Assembly: GCF_029395675.1 (NCBI RefSeq)
Contig: NZ_CP115184.1
Span: 2,728,001 to 2,792,000, forward strand
DNA length: 64,000 nucleotides
Direction of reading: 5' to 3'
Source: Janibacter cremeus
GTDB lineage: Bacteria > Actinomycetota > Actinomycetes > Actinomycetales > Dermatophilaceae
Under the pieces are notes generated by a model. It was not told the DNA's origin. It did no database searches and was given only the letters and a program-made list of their open reading frames with translations. This document shows, one piece after another, positions 53,686 through 62,211 of the stretch (positions are counted from its first letter, which is position 1; every line of letters begins with the position of its first letter). Both the position numbers and the translations under genes were made by a program.

Positions 53686-53754
53686 CCGCCCGAGCCGACA
53701 CGGCCGCGCCCGCGTCGCGGGTGAGGCCGTGCTCCGTCTCGGAGACGCACGAGC

Positions 53755-54780
53755 TCAGAGGCGCACGAGCATCTTGCCGGTGTTCGCGCCCTCGAGCAGG
53801 TCCATGAAGGCCCGCGGCGCGCCCTCGAGACCCTCGCGCACGGTCTCGTCCCCGACCAGCCGTCCCTCGGCCAGCCAGGTGGCGGCGTGGGCGCGGTACT
53901 CGTCGGCCAGGTGCGGGTACTGACCGACGATGAAGCCGCGCAGGGTCAGACCCTTGCCGATGGCCTGGAACAGGTTGCGCGGGCCCGGGGCGGGCTCGGT
54001 CGCGTTGTACTGGGAGATCGCCCCGCACATCGCCACGCGTCCGAAGCGGTTGAGGTGACTGATCGCCGCCTCGAGGTGGTCGCCGCCGACGTTGTCGAAG
54101 TAGACGTCGATGCCGTCCGGGGCGACCTCGCGCAGGCCGTCGCGCACGGAGGTCTCCTTGTAGTTGAAGGCCGCGTCGTAGCCGAGCTCGAGCAGGCGCT
54201 CGATCTTCGCCGGGGAGCCGGCCGAGCCGACCACCCGCGCGGCACCGAGGGCCTTGGCGATCTGGCCGGCGACCTGCCCGACGGCTCCCGCGGCGCCGGA
54301 GACGAAGACGGTCTCCCCCTCACGCATCCCGGCGATGACGGTCAGACCCACGTAGGCGGTCACCCCGGGCATGCCCAGGACGCCGAGGTAGGCGGATGCC
54401 GGCGCGGCATCGGTGTCGATGACCCTCGCCTCCGCGGCGGGGAGCGTGACGTGCTCGCGCCAGCCGAGACCGTGCAGGACGTGGGCCCCGACCGGTGCAT
54501 CCGCCGAGCGCGAGGCGATGACCTCGCCGACCGCCCCGCCGTCCAACGGGGCATCGATCCGGAAGGGGGCGACATAGGACTTCGCGTCGTTCATCCGCCC
54601 GCGCATGTAGGGGTCCACCGACATGAGCGTGTTGCGCACGAGGATCTCGCCGTCTGCCGGCTCCGGCAGGTCGACGGTCTCGAGGCGGAAGTTCTCCGGC
54701 GTCGGCGCGCCGTGCGGTCGGGAGGCCAGGGAGATCTGACGGGTGGTGGTCGGGGTTTCTGCGGAGTGTTCGGGCTGCAT
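53755..54780 (-). CDS. NADP-dependent oxidoreductase, zinc-independent MDR (curcumin/alkenal reductase-like)
   Basis: 341 aa from ATG 54780. It has LMSVDPYMRGRMND near residue 53, the GxGxxG-type loop VFVSGAAGAVGQVAGQIAK and the FNYKE and DVYFDNVGGDHLEAAI motifs of the leukotriene B4/curcumin reductase-like family, without zinc ligands. These enzymes reduce activated double bonds using NADPH. -10 AACTGT six bases before the ATG and -35 TTGTGC (17-base spacer) suggest a leaderless transcript. The palindromes GTTGTGCACAAC and CAACCGGGTTG overlap the -35 and spacer, so a local regulator is likely. It shares a 76-base gap with the divergent unknown gene. Confidence 0.88.
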   Translation of the reverse strand: MQPEHSAETPTTTRQISLASRPHGAPTPENFRLETVDLPEPADGEILVRNTLMSVDPYMRGRMNDAKSYVAPFRIDAPLDGGAVGEVIASRSADAPVGAHVLHGLGWREHVTLPAAEARVIDTDAAPASAYLGVLGMPGVTAYVGLTVIAGMREGETVFVSGAAGAVGQVAGQIAKALGAARVVGSAGSPAKIERLLELGYDAAFNYKETSVRDGLREVAPDGIDVYFDNVGGDHLEAAISHLNRFGRVAMCGAISQYNATEPAPGPRNLFQAIGKGLTLRGFIVGQYPHLADEYRAHAATWLAEGRLVGDETVREGLEGAPRAFMDLLEGANTGKMLVRL

Positions 54781-54797
54781 GCGGCGACAGTTGCACC

Positions 54798-54816
54798 CAA
54801 CCGGGTTGTGCACAAC
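54798..54816. promoter_or_regulatory. Overlapping palindromes in a divergent promoter
   Basis: CAACCGGGTTG (54798-54808) and GTTGTGCACAAC (54805-54816) overlap; the second covers the -35 (TTGTGC) of the minus-strand oxidoreductase gene. The binding protein is unknown. Confidence 0.5.
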
Positions 54817-54856
54817 TTGGTTGTACGCAATTCATCCACACTGCTTGGATGGGCGC

Positions 54857-55483
54857 GTGGCACGCAGGCGGACGGTGGACCGGTTCGACGGGCGGATCCT
54901 CGGGGCCGGGACGAGCAGCGGGGTACGGCTCGTGGTCGGCGACTGGGCCGGCTCGCCGCTCGGCTCCTTCACCGATGTCATGGTCGCCACCGCCGACGAC
55001 CGCCGGGTGCTCCTGGCGCCCACCGAGGCGGTGGCCGACTACGTCACCTCGACCTACACCTTCGACGAGGTGGTGCGATGCGACGTCGCGCTGACCGAGA
55101 CCGCGGCGGAGGCCGGCACCCGCTGGCTCGTCGAGGCCGGCCCCCTGGTCGCCCGCCTCGACCTCGGCTCGCGGACGGCGACCGGGTGGCTGCTGGCGGC
55201 GATACCCGGGCCCCTCTCCCGCAGTCGGGTCTTCGCGACCCTCGCCGACCCGGTGGCACGCCTGGTCCACCCGGGCGTGCGGACCCGGGGCAGCGCCGGC
55301 AACGGGCGCCGGGAGTACTACGGCGCCCGCGACCAGCACGCCGTCACCCACGTGGCCGGGACCTGGCAGGGCCGGGACCTGGGGCGCCTGGGCGATGTCG
55401 CCCCCGACCCGCGGTTCGGCTTCAGCTCCACCCCCGCGCGCCCGTCCCTGACCCGGGTCACCACCACCGTCGTGCGGGTGTGA
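54857..55483 (+). CDS. Conserved hypothetical protein
   Basis: 208 aa from GTG 54857, preceded by TTGGAT six bases upstream and TTGTAC 18 bases further up. The sequence is beta-rich (RFDGRILGAGTSSGVRLVV, GDWAGSPLGSFTDVMVATAD) with a charged C-terminal half. I do not recognise a family. It is divergent from the NADP oxidoreductase and could be co-regulated through the shared palindromes. No membrane segment or signal peptide is seen. Coding is supported by long frame and third-position GC bias only. Confidence 0.6.
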   Translation: MARRRTVDRFDGRILGAGTSSGVRLVVGDWAGSPLGSFTDVMVATADDRRVLLAPTEAVADYVTSTYTFDEVVRCDVALTETAAEAGTRWLVEAGPLVARLDLGSRTATGWLLAAIPGPLSRSRVFATLADPVARLVHPGVRTRGSAGNGRREYYGARDQHAVTHVAGTWQGRDLGRLGDVAPDPRFGFSSTPARPSLTRVTTTVVRV

Positions 55484-55560
55484 ACACCCCGTGACCGGGT
55501 AGTGCGCCGACCTGCGGCGCCCTCCGGTGCCGCACCTCCATGCCTGAGAAGGAGAGCCAC

Positions 55561-56034
55561 ATGCCGCACGAGAAGGACGTCGTCACCTCGATCATGAAAA
55601 ACACGCGGATCGCGGTCCTGACCTATGTCGACGAGCAGGGGCGTCTGGTGTCCATGCCGATGGCCACGCAGGACTTCGACGACCCGGGGGTCGTGCACTT
55701 CATCACCGAGGCCGTCGCCGACAAGATGTCCGCCATCGCGGCCACCCCACAGGTCAACGTCGCCTACTCCTCCGATGACGGGTGGGTCAGCCTCAGCGGC
55801 ACCGCCCGACGCAACGACGACCGCAGCCTGCTCGAGCAGCTCTGGGGGCCGGGGAACGCCGCCTTCATGCCCGGTGGCCCCGAGGACCCCAACAGCACGG
55901 TGCTCACGGTCACCGCGGAGACGGCCTCCTACTGGGAGTCGCCCGGGAAGGCCGCGCTGGTGGTGGAGATGGCCAAGGGCGTCGTCGGCGACCACCAGGC
56001 CAAGCCCGGCGACTCCGGCACCGTCTCCCTGTGA
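55561..56034 (+). CDS. Pyridoxamine 5'-phosphate oxidase family FMN-binding protein
   Basis: 157 aa from ATG 55561 (GAAGGAGAG upstream; an ATG seven codons earlier is less likely). It has the split-barrel pattern MKNTRIAVLTYVDEQGRLVSM, VVHFITEAVADKMSAIAATP and VSLSGTARRNDDRSLLEQLWG of general-stress-protein-26-like flavin reductases. It probably binds FMN or F420 and acts as a stress protein or reductase; the reaction is unknown. It lies 191 bases before egtB, in the same direction, with no obvious link. Confidence 0.85.
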   Translation: MPHEKDVVTSIMKNTRIAVLTYVDEQGRLVSMPMATQDFDDPGVVHFITEAVADKMSAIAATPQVNVAYSSDDGWVSLSGTARRNDDRSLLEQLWGPGNAAFMPGGPEDPNSTVLTVTAETASYWESPGKAALVVEMAKGVVGDHQAKPGDSGTVSL

Positions 56035-56224
56035 TCCGGGAGGGCGGGCGCGTCAGGGGCTGATCGGCACCTCGACGCTCGTCGGCGATCTGTTGGTCGG
56101 GTCGGGTGCACCTCGGCCGGACACCCGGCGCCGGTCGCTCGGGTCGGGTAACGTCGATCGCGTCCGAAGCTCCACAACTCGGTGCCCGACGGGGTTCGTC
56201 AGACCTCGTCGCATGGAGGACACG

Positions 56225-57472
56225 ATGACCACGACATCCACCCGCCCGGACGTCACGAGACTGCTCGCACGCTTCCGTGACGTCCGCAGCCGTACCGATC
56301 GCCTGACCCGGGACCTGAGCCCCGAGGACCAGACGCCGCAGTCGATGATGCAGGCCAGCCCGGCCAAGTGGCACCGGGCCCACACCACCTGGTTCTTCGA
56401 GGAGTTCGTCCTCGGCAGCGACCCCGGGTACCGGCCGCGCAACCCGGCCTTCCGGTACCTCTTCAACAGCTACTACGAGGCCGTCGGGGAGCGACACCCG
56501 CGAGCCGCCCGCGGCCAGGTGACCCGCCCCGGGGTCGACGAGGTCGCCGCCTACCGCGAGGACGTCGAGCGGCAGGTCGCCGACCGGCTCGCCGCGGGCA
56601 GCCTCGACGACGCGGCGCTCGACCTCGTGGAGCTGGGCTGCCACCACGAGGAGCAGCACCAGGAGCTGCTGCTGATGGACCTCAAGCACCTCCTGTCCGG
56701 CAACGTCCTGCAGCCGTCCTACGTCGACCGGTCGCCCGATCCGGACCCCGGCGCCGGACCCGACCCCCTTCGCTGGACGCACCTCCCCGGCGGGCTCACC
56801 CAGGTCGGCGACGACGGCCGCGGGTTCGCCTTCGACAACGAGCGTCCCCGCCACCGGGTGTGGCTCGAGGACGTGGAGGTCGCCGGCAGGCAGGTGACCA
56901 ACGCCGAGTGGATGGAGTTCATCGCCGACGGTGGCTACCGCGATCCCCAGCTGTGGCTGTCGGACGGGTGGGCGACGCTGCAGGCGACCGGCTGGGACGC
57001 CCCCGGCTACTGGCGCCGGGACGAGGACGGGTGGACGACGTTCACCCTCTCGGGTCGCCGCCCCGTCGTCGCGGCCGAGCCGGTCTGCCACATCTCGTAC
57101 TTCGAGGCCGACGCCTTCGCGCGGTGGGCCGGGTACCGCCTGCCCACCGAGCAGGAGTGGGAGGCCTTCGCCGCCAGCGGCGACCAGGTGCGCGGCGAGC
57201 TGCTCGACCCCGAGCGGTGCCACCCGGCAGCCGCCCGCGAGATCACGCTCGGCAACGTGTGGGAGTGGACGGCCAGCGCCTACCTGCCCTACCCCGGCTT
57301 CGAGACGGCACCCGGCGCGGTGGGCGAGTACAACGGCAAGTTCATGAACGACCAGCACGTGCTGCGCGGTGCGTGCGCCATCACGCCGCCGGAGCACCCG
57401 CGGATCACGTACCGCAACTTCTTCCCGGCGGACTCGCGCTGGGTCTTCTCCGGTCTGCGGCTCGCCCGGTGA
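56225..57472 (+). CDS. egtB: Ergothioneine biosynthesis sulfoxide synthase EgtB
   Basis: 415 aa from ATG 56225, with GGAGG upstream (an ATG four codons earlier is possible). The N-terminal DinB-like domain includes the iron-ligand histidines in KWHRAHTTW (near 50) and HHEEQHQE (H141, H145). The C-terminal FGE-sulfatase-type domain (about 190-415) includes WMEFIADGGYRDPQLW, YRLPTEQEWEAFA and HVLRGACAITPP. It joins a thiol to trimethylhistidine using Fe(II) and O2. A TAACGT hexamer at 56149-56154 is a plausible -10, leaving a leader of about 60-70 bases. It overlaps egtD by 4 bases. No egtA, egtC or egtE was seen. Confidence 0.92.
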   Translation: MTTTSTRPDVTRLLARFRDVRSRTDRLTRDLSPEDQTPQSMMQASPAKWHRAHTTWFFEEFVLGSDPGYRPRNPAFRYLFNSYYEAVGERHPRAARGQVTRPGVDEVAAYREDVERQVADRLAAGSLDDAALDLVELGCHHEEQHQELLLMDLKHLLSGNVLQPSYVDRSPDPDPGAGPDPLRWTHLPGGLTQVGDDGRGFAFDNERPRHRVWLEDVEVAGRQVTNAEWMEFIADGGYRDPQLWLSDGWATLQATGWDAPGYWRRDEDGWTTFTLSGRRPVVAAEPVCHISYFEADAFARWAGYRLPTEQEWEAFAASGDQVRGELLDPERCHPAAAREITLGNVWEWTASAYLPYPGFETAPGAVGEYNGKFMNDQHVLRGACAITPPEHPRITYRNFFPADSRWVFSGLRLAR

Positions 57473-58410
57473 GCCGGGAGCAGCTCGAGGCCGACCTGCG
57501 CGCCGGCCTGTGGTCGCCGCCGCCGTCGCTGCCGCCGCGGTGGTTCTACGACGAGCGCGGCAGCCGCCTCTTCGACGAGATCACCGGCCTGCCGGAGTAC
57601 TACCCCACCCGGGCCGAGCACGAGATCCTGGCGCGTCGCAGCGCGGAGATCATCGAGATCACCGGTGCCCGCGCCGTCGACGAGCTCGGTGCCGGCTCCT
57701 CGACGAAGACCCGGGTCCTCCTCGATGCGCTGACCACCGGTGACCGGCAGGCGGTGTACGCACCGCTGGACATCAGCGGCGAGGTGCTCCTGGAGACCGC
57801 CGACCGGTTGCGAGCGGAGTACCCGACGCTGACCGTCGCGCCGGCCGTGGCCGACTTCCACCACCTGCCCTCGCTCGCCGGGGAGCCGGGCAGGCGTCTG
57901 CTGCTCTTCCTCGGCGGGACCATCGGCAACTTCACCGGTCCCGAGCGCTCGGACTTCCTGGCGATGGTGCGCGGTGCACTCGTCCCGGGGGACCACTTCC
58001 TCCTCGGCGCGGACCTGGTGAAGGACCCGGCTCGGTTGGTCGCCGCCTACGACGACGCCGCCGGCGTCACCGCACAGTTCAACCTCAACCTCATCGACGT
58101 CATCAACCGGGAGGCCCCGGTCACCGGGCTGCACCGGGAGGACTTCGAGCACGTGGCGCTGTGGGACGAGGACGCGCTGCACATCGAGATGCGCCTGCAA
58201 GCCGTCCGTGACGTCGAGGCGGACTTCACCGGTATCGGCCGTCGGTGGCGGCTGGCGAAGGGGGAGCACCTGCGGACCGAGATCTCCCGCAAGTTCCACC
58301 TCGATGCGCTGCACGCCGAGCTGGCGGACCACGGGTTGGCGACGGCGACGGTCGCCGGGTGGACCGACGAGGCGGGCGACTTCTCGCTCACTCTCGCCCG
58401 CGCCACCTGA
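57469..58410 (+). CDS. egtD: L-histidine N-alpha-methyltransferase EgtD
   Basis: 313 aa from GTG 57469, overlapping the egtB stop. The family signature WFYDERGSRLFDEITGLPEY, the SAM loop DELGAGSSTKTRVLLDAL and GGTIGNFTGPER (histidine-binding Asn) are present. It trimethylates histidine to hercynine, the substrate of EgtB. The two overlapping genes form a minimal ergothioneine operon. Without EgtA/C/E in view, the sulfur donor step is not defined in this window. Confidence 0.93.
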   Translation: MSREQLEADLRAGLWSPPPSLPPRWFYDERGSRLFDEITGLPEYYPTRAEHEILARRSAEIIEITGARAVDELGAGSSTKTRVLLDALTTGDRQAVYAPLDISGEVLLETADRLRAEYPTLTVAPAVADFHHLPSLAGEPGRRLLLFLGGTIGNFTGPERSDFLAMVRGALVPGDHFLLGADLVKDPARLVAAYDDAAGVTAQFNLNLIDVINREAPVTGLHREDFEHVALWDEDALHIEMRLQAVRDVEADFTGIGRRWRLAKGEHLRTEISRKFHLDALHAELADHGLATATVAGWTDEAGDFSLTLARAT

Positions 58411-58434
58411 GGGCGCAGTGCGCTGGTCGAGGGG

Positions 58435-61400
58435 TCAGGCCGTGGGCGGGACCGGACCCTCGGCGCTCGTCTCCACGACGTCCGCACCGGCAGCGGGTGG
58501 CATCCCGGCCGCGACCGCACCGGCCGGCGGCGCGGCGAAGTCGTCCACGGTGCCCGGGGCCCGGTCCGTCCCGGGGAAGCGGCGCAGGTCGAGCGTGACC
58601 GGGAAGTCGGTCACGGCCGGGCCGAGGCTCGCGAGCGGGTCCGGCAGCGCGGCGACGTCGACCGGTCCCGGGGTGTGGCCGCCGACGACGAAGCGCGCCG
58701 CACGGCGGGACTCGGCCGCCGCCGCGTTGACCGGGAAGCTGCTGTAGGAGATCCCGCCCGGGTGCGTCACGTGGTGCGTGAAGCCGCCGAGCGAGCGCCC
58801 GGACCACCGGTCGACGAGGTCGAAGACGAGGGGGCCGTGCACGCCGATCGTCGGGTGCAGCGCGGACGGCGGCGCCCACGCGCGGAAACGGACCCCACCG
58901 ACGAAGGCGCCGGTGCTCCCCTTCGCCCCGACCGGACCGCCCCAGCCCTGCTCGGCCACCGGGACCATCGGCACCGGGACGCCGTTGCACGTGACGACGT
59001 GCCGCCCCTCGACGAGGCCGACGGCGCGGACCTGGACCTTCTCCACGGAGGAGTCGACGTAGCGGGCGGTACCGGACTGGCTGACCTCGTCGCCGAGGAC
59101 GTGCCACGGCTCGATCGCGCTGCGCAGTCCCAGCTCGACCCCGCCGACGACCGTGTCCCCGAGCCGCGGGAAGCGGAACTCGAGGAAGGAGTCGAACCAC
59201 GCCGGGTCGAGCTGCCCCACGCCCTGCGACCCCAGGTAGCGGTTGACGTCGTCGATGACGTCCCGCAGGTCGGCGGCGACGAAGGCCGGCAGCAGGTATC
59301 GGTCGTGCAGGCGGGTGCCCCAGTGCACGAGCGGGGCGGAGTAGGGCTCGTCCCAGAACTTCGCGACGAGCGAGCGCACGAGCAGCGCCTGCAGCAACGC
59401 CATCCGCGGGTGCGGGGGCATCTCGAAGCCGCGCATCTCGAGCAGCCCGAGACGCCCGCGCTCGCTGCCGGGGGCGAAGAGCTTGTCGATGCAGAACTCC
59501 GCGCGGTGGGTGTTGCCGGTGATGTCGGTGAGCAGGTGTCGCAGCAGGCGGTCCACCAGCCACGGCCGGGTGTGCCGCTTGACGTAGTGGTCCCCGGTCA
59601 GCGGCTCGGTGATGTCCTGCGCGTCGTGCTCCATCGCCAGCACGTGGTCCATCTGGGCGAAGGCGATCTCGAGCTCGTAGAGCGTGTCGGAGCGGCCCTC
59701 GTCCACGCGCGGCGCCTGCGACGTCGGCCCGACGAAGCGCCCGGAGAAGAGGTAGCTCAGCGCCGGGTGGTGCTGCCAGTAGGTCACGAGCGAGCGCAGC
59801 AGGTCGGGGCGGCGCAGCAGCGGGCTGTCGGCGGGGGTGCGACCGCCGAGGGTCAGGTGGTTGCCACCGCCGGTGCCGGTGTGCGAGCCGTCGACGTCGA
59901 ACTTCTCGCTCGCCAGGTGGATCTGCCGGGCGTGCTCGTGCACGGACTCGGTCTGCTCGACGAGCTCGGTCCACGAGGAGGTGGGGGAGACGTTGACCTC
60001 GATGACGCCGGGGTCGGGCGTGATGGACATGGTGCGCACCCGCTCGTCACCGGGCGGTGGGTAGCCCTCGAGGACGACCGGCTGTCCGAGCTCGGTCGCG
60101 GCGCCCTCGACGGCCGCGATGAGCCCGACGGCGTCCTCGAGATCCTCGAGCGGCGGCAGGAAGACGAAGAGGTGTCCGTCGCGGTGCTCCACGGCCAGCG
60201 CGGTGCGCGGCGCCTCCTCGATCGGGATCACCTGCGCGGGAGCTCGCAACTGCCTGGGCTCCTGCGTGCTGGCTGCCCCCTCACCCTGCAACTGCTTAGG
60301 CTCTTGCGAATTGAATGCCCCCTCACCCTGCAACTGCTTGGGCTCCTGCGAAGGGGGGACGGCGGCCGGCAGCGCTCCGCGCGGGGCGAAGGGGGATCGC
60401 TGCGGCGTGATCGGCCCCTCGCCCCACGCGATGGAGCCGAGCGGCAGACGCAGTCCCGCCGGTGAGTCACCCGGGACGAGGGCGAGGAAGCCGCGGCGGG
60501 TGCGCCAGGTCGTCGTCGCCCAGCCCTCGCCGTCGGGTGCGGGGAAGACCGGCAGCACCCAGGCAGCCGGCGTGTCCGCGTCGACGGCCTCGTCCACCCC
60601 GGCCACGTGGGCGGCCCGGGCCCGCTCGTCGGCCAGCTCGGGGGAGTCGGGGGGCAGGTCGCCGGCGGTGGGCCCCTCGCCGGCCGGCAGGCGCGCCTCC
60701 GTGACGAGTCGCTGGAGCGGGTCCTCGACGGCCGGGGCGAGGTGCGCGACGTCGATCCCGAGCCGGCGGGAGATCGCGACGGCGAGGTCGCGGGCGGCGC
60801 CGACGGCCTCGGGGGAGCCGGACTCGAGGCGGGCCTCCCCCCACGGGTCGTCGAGCAGGTCGGGGTCGCTCCACAGCGGCTGGCCGTCGGTGCGGTCGGC
60901 GAGCATGATCTGCCAGCGGGGCAGGGGCTCACCCGGGTACCACTTGCCCTGGCCGTGGTGGCGCAGCGTGCCGGGAGAGGACAGCCGGCGCGCGAGCGCC
61001 ATGGCCAGCCCGCGCTTCTGCTCGCCGTCGGCCGCGGTGTGCCACTGCGGGTCGGTCGTCCCGCCGGCCGCGACGAAGGTCGGCTCGCCGCCCATGGTCA
61101 GGCGGACGTCCCCCTTCGCCAGCAGGCCGTCGACCGCCTCGCCCACCGCGGTGATCCGGGACCACTGCTCCTCGTCGACCGGCTTGGTGACGCGCGGGTC
61201 CTCCGCGAGGCGGGTGACGGTGTTGGCGAAGTCGAAGTCGACGCCGACGGGGCCGGTGGCGCCGCTGATCGGAGCGGCGGAGGAGGGGTGCGGAGTGCAC
61301 GAGAGGGGGATGTGCCCCTCGCCGCAGAGCAGCCCGGACGTCGCGTCGAGGCCGACCCAGCCCGCGCCGGGGACGTAGACCTCGGCCCACGCGTGCAGGT

Positions 61401-62142
61401 CGGTGAAGTCCTCCGCCGGCCCGCTGGGGCCGTCGACCGCGGCCTGGTCGGTGCTCAGCTGCACGAGGTACCCGGAGACGAAGCGCGCGGCCAGCCCGAG
61501 GTGGCGCAGCGCCGCGACGAGGAGCCACGCGCTGTCGCGGCACGAGCCGATGCCTCGGTCGAGGGTGTGCGCGGGAGTCTGCACGCCGGCCTCGAGGCGG
61601 ACGGTGTAGTCGACGCTCTCGCGGATGGCGCGGTTGAGGCCGACGAGGAACCCGACGATCGGGGTGCCGGCGCCCACGGCCGCGTCCCGGGGTGCGGTCA
61701 GGAGCGAGGGCATCCGCTCCTCGAGCCAGGCGACGACGTCGGGGGACGTGGCGGCGCCCCCGCGACCCCCTTCGTCGCCCACGGGGTGGAGGTACGGGGC
61801 GAGGTCGCCGCGCAGCTGCTCCGGGTAGGCGAAGGGGAAGGTGGCCGCCCAGTCCTCGACGAAGAAGTCGAAGGGGTTGATGACCGTCATGTCCGCGAGC
61901 AGGTCGACGGTGACCTCGAGGTGGTCGACCTTGTCCGGGAAGACGACGCGCGCCAGCCAGTTGCCGAAGGGGTCCTGCTGCCAGTTGACGAAGTGGTTCT
62001 CCGGCTCGATGCGCAGCGAGTAGCTCGGGACCGGCGTGCGCGCGTGCGGCGCCGGGCGCAGCCGGATCGTGTGCGGATAGACCTGCACGGGCTCGCTGAA
62101 GCGATAGCTCGTGCGGTGCTCGAGGGCCACGCGGATGGTCAC
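58435..62142 (-). CDS. Giant transglutaminase-like/DUF2126 protein
   Basis: 1235 aa from GTG 62142. The N-terminal domain (1-90) is Bact_transglu_N-like, and the transglutaminase core (about 160-280) has C201 in GSCRDSAWLL, H250 in DLHAWAEVYV and D266 in GLDATSG, the catalytic triad. The rest (about 300-1235) is the DUF2126 region, including HTGTGGGNHLTLGGRTPADS and WGTRLHDRYLLPAFVAAD. Similar proteins occur in mycobacteria with unknown function, possibly linked to peptide cross-linking or ATP-grasp-type ligation. Residues about 598-633 contain three in-frame copies of a 42-base repeat (EPKQLQGEGA-like). TACAGT lies six bases before the GTG. Confidence 0.85.
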   Translation of the reverse strand: MTIRVALEHRTSYRFSEPVQVYPHTIRLRPAPHARTPVPSYSLRIEPENHFVNWQQDPFGNWLARVVFPDKVDHLEVTVDLLADMTVINPFDFFVEDWAATFPFAYPEQLRGDLAPYLHPVGDEGGRGGAATSPDVVAWLEERMPSLLTAPRDAAVGAGTPIVGFLVGLNRAIRESVDYTVRLEAGVQTPAHTLDRGIGSCRDSAWLLVAALRHLGLAARFVSGYLVQLSTDQAAVDGPSGPAEDFTDLHAWAEVYVPGAGWVGLDATSGLLCGEGHIPLSCTPHPSSAAPISGATGPVGVDFDFANTVTRLAEDPRVTKPVDEEQWSRITAVGEAVDGLLAKGDVRLTMGGEPTFVAAGGTTDPQWHTAADGEQKRGLAMALARRLSSPGTLRHHGQGKWYPGEPLPRWQIMLADRTDGQPLWSDPDLLDDPWGEARLESGSPEAVGAARDLAVAISRRLGIDVAHLAPAVEDPLQRLVTEARLPAGEGPTAGDLPPDSPELADERARAAHVAGVDEAVDADTPAAWVLPVFPAPDGEGWATTTWRTRRGFLALVPGDSPAGLRLPLGSIAWGEGPITPQRSPFAPRGALPAAVPPSQEPKQLQGEGAFNSQEPKQLQGEGAASTQEPRQLRAPAQVIPIEEAPRTALAVEHRDGHLFVFLPPLEDLEDAVGLIAAVEGAATELGQPVVLEGYPPPGDERVRTMSITPDPGVIEVNVSPTSSWTELVEQTESVHEHARQIHLASEKFDVDGSHTGTGGGNHLTLGGRTPADSPLLRRPDLLRSLVTYWQHHPALSYLFSGRFVGPTSQAPRVDEGRSDTLYELEIAFAQMDHVLAMEHDAQDITEPLTGDHYVKRHTRPWLVDRLLRHLLTDITGNTHRAEFCIDKLFAPGSERGRLGLLEMRGFEMPPHPRMALLQALLVRSLVAKFWDEPYSAPLVHWGTRLHDRYLLPAFVAADLRDVIDDVNRYLGSQGVGQLDPAWFDSFLEFRFPRLGDTVVGGVELGLRSAIEPWHVLGDEVSQSGTARYVDSSVEKVQVRAVGLVEGRHVVTCNGVPVPMVPVAEQGWGGPVGAKGSTGAFVGGVRFRAWAPPSALHPTIGVHGPLVFDLVDRWSGRSLGGFTHHVTHPGGISYSSFPVNAAAAESRRAARFVVGGHTPGPVDVAALPDPLASLGPAVTDFPVTLDLRRFPGTDRAPGTVDDFAAPPAGAVAAGMPPAAGADVVETSAEGPVPPTA
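60245..60349. repeat. Three copies of the 21-base quasi-palindrome inside a gene (42-base period)
   Basis: Copies at 60245-60265, 60287-60307 and 60329-60349, each separated by 21 bases. On the minus strand they encode QEPRQL/QEPKQL repeats in the DUF2126 protein. The 42-base period is a multiple of three, so the frame is kept, unlike the 32-base arrays elsewhere. Confidence 0.9.
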
Positions 62143-62148
62143 CCGCCC

Positions 62149-62154
62149 ACTGTA
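62149..62154 (-). promoter_or_regulatory. -10 element TACAGT, leaderless type
   Basis: TACAGT (minus strand) six bases before GTG 62142. Confidence 0.5.
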
Positions 62155-62199
62155 GGCGCGGGTGGGGTGCCGGATGGCGGGGCGAGGGGCCCCGTCGGA

Positions 62200-62205
62200 G
62201 ACAAT
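62200..62205 (+). promoter_or_regulatory. -10 element GACAAT, leaderless type
   Basis: GACAAT six bases before ATG 62212, close to the TATAAT consensus in four of six positions. Confidence 0.5.
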
Positions 62206-62211
62206 GCGGGG

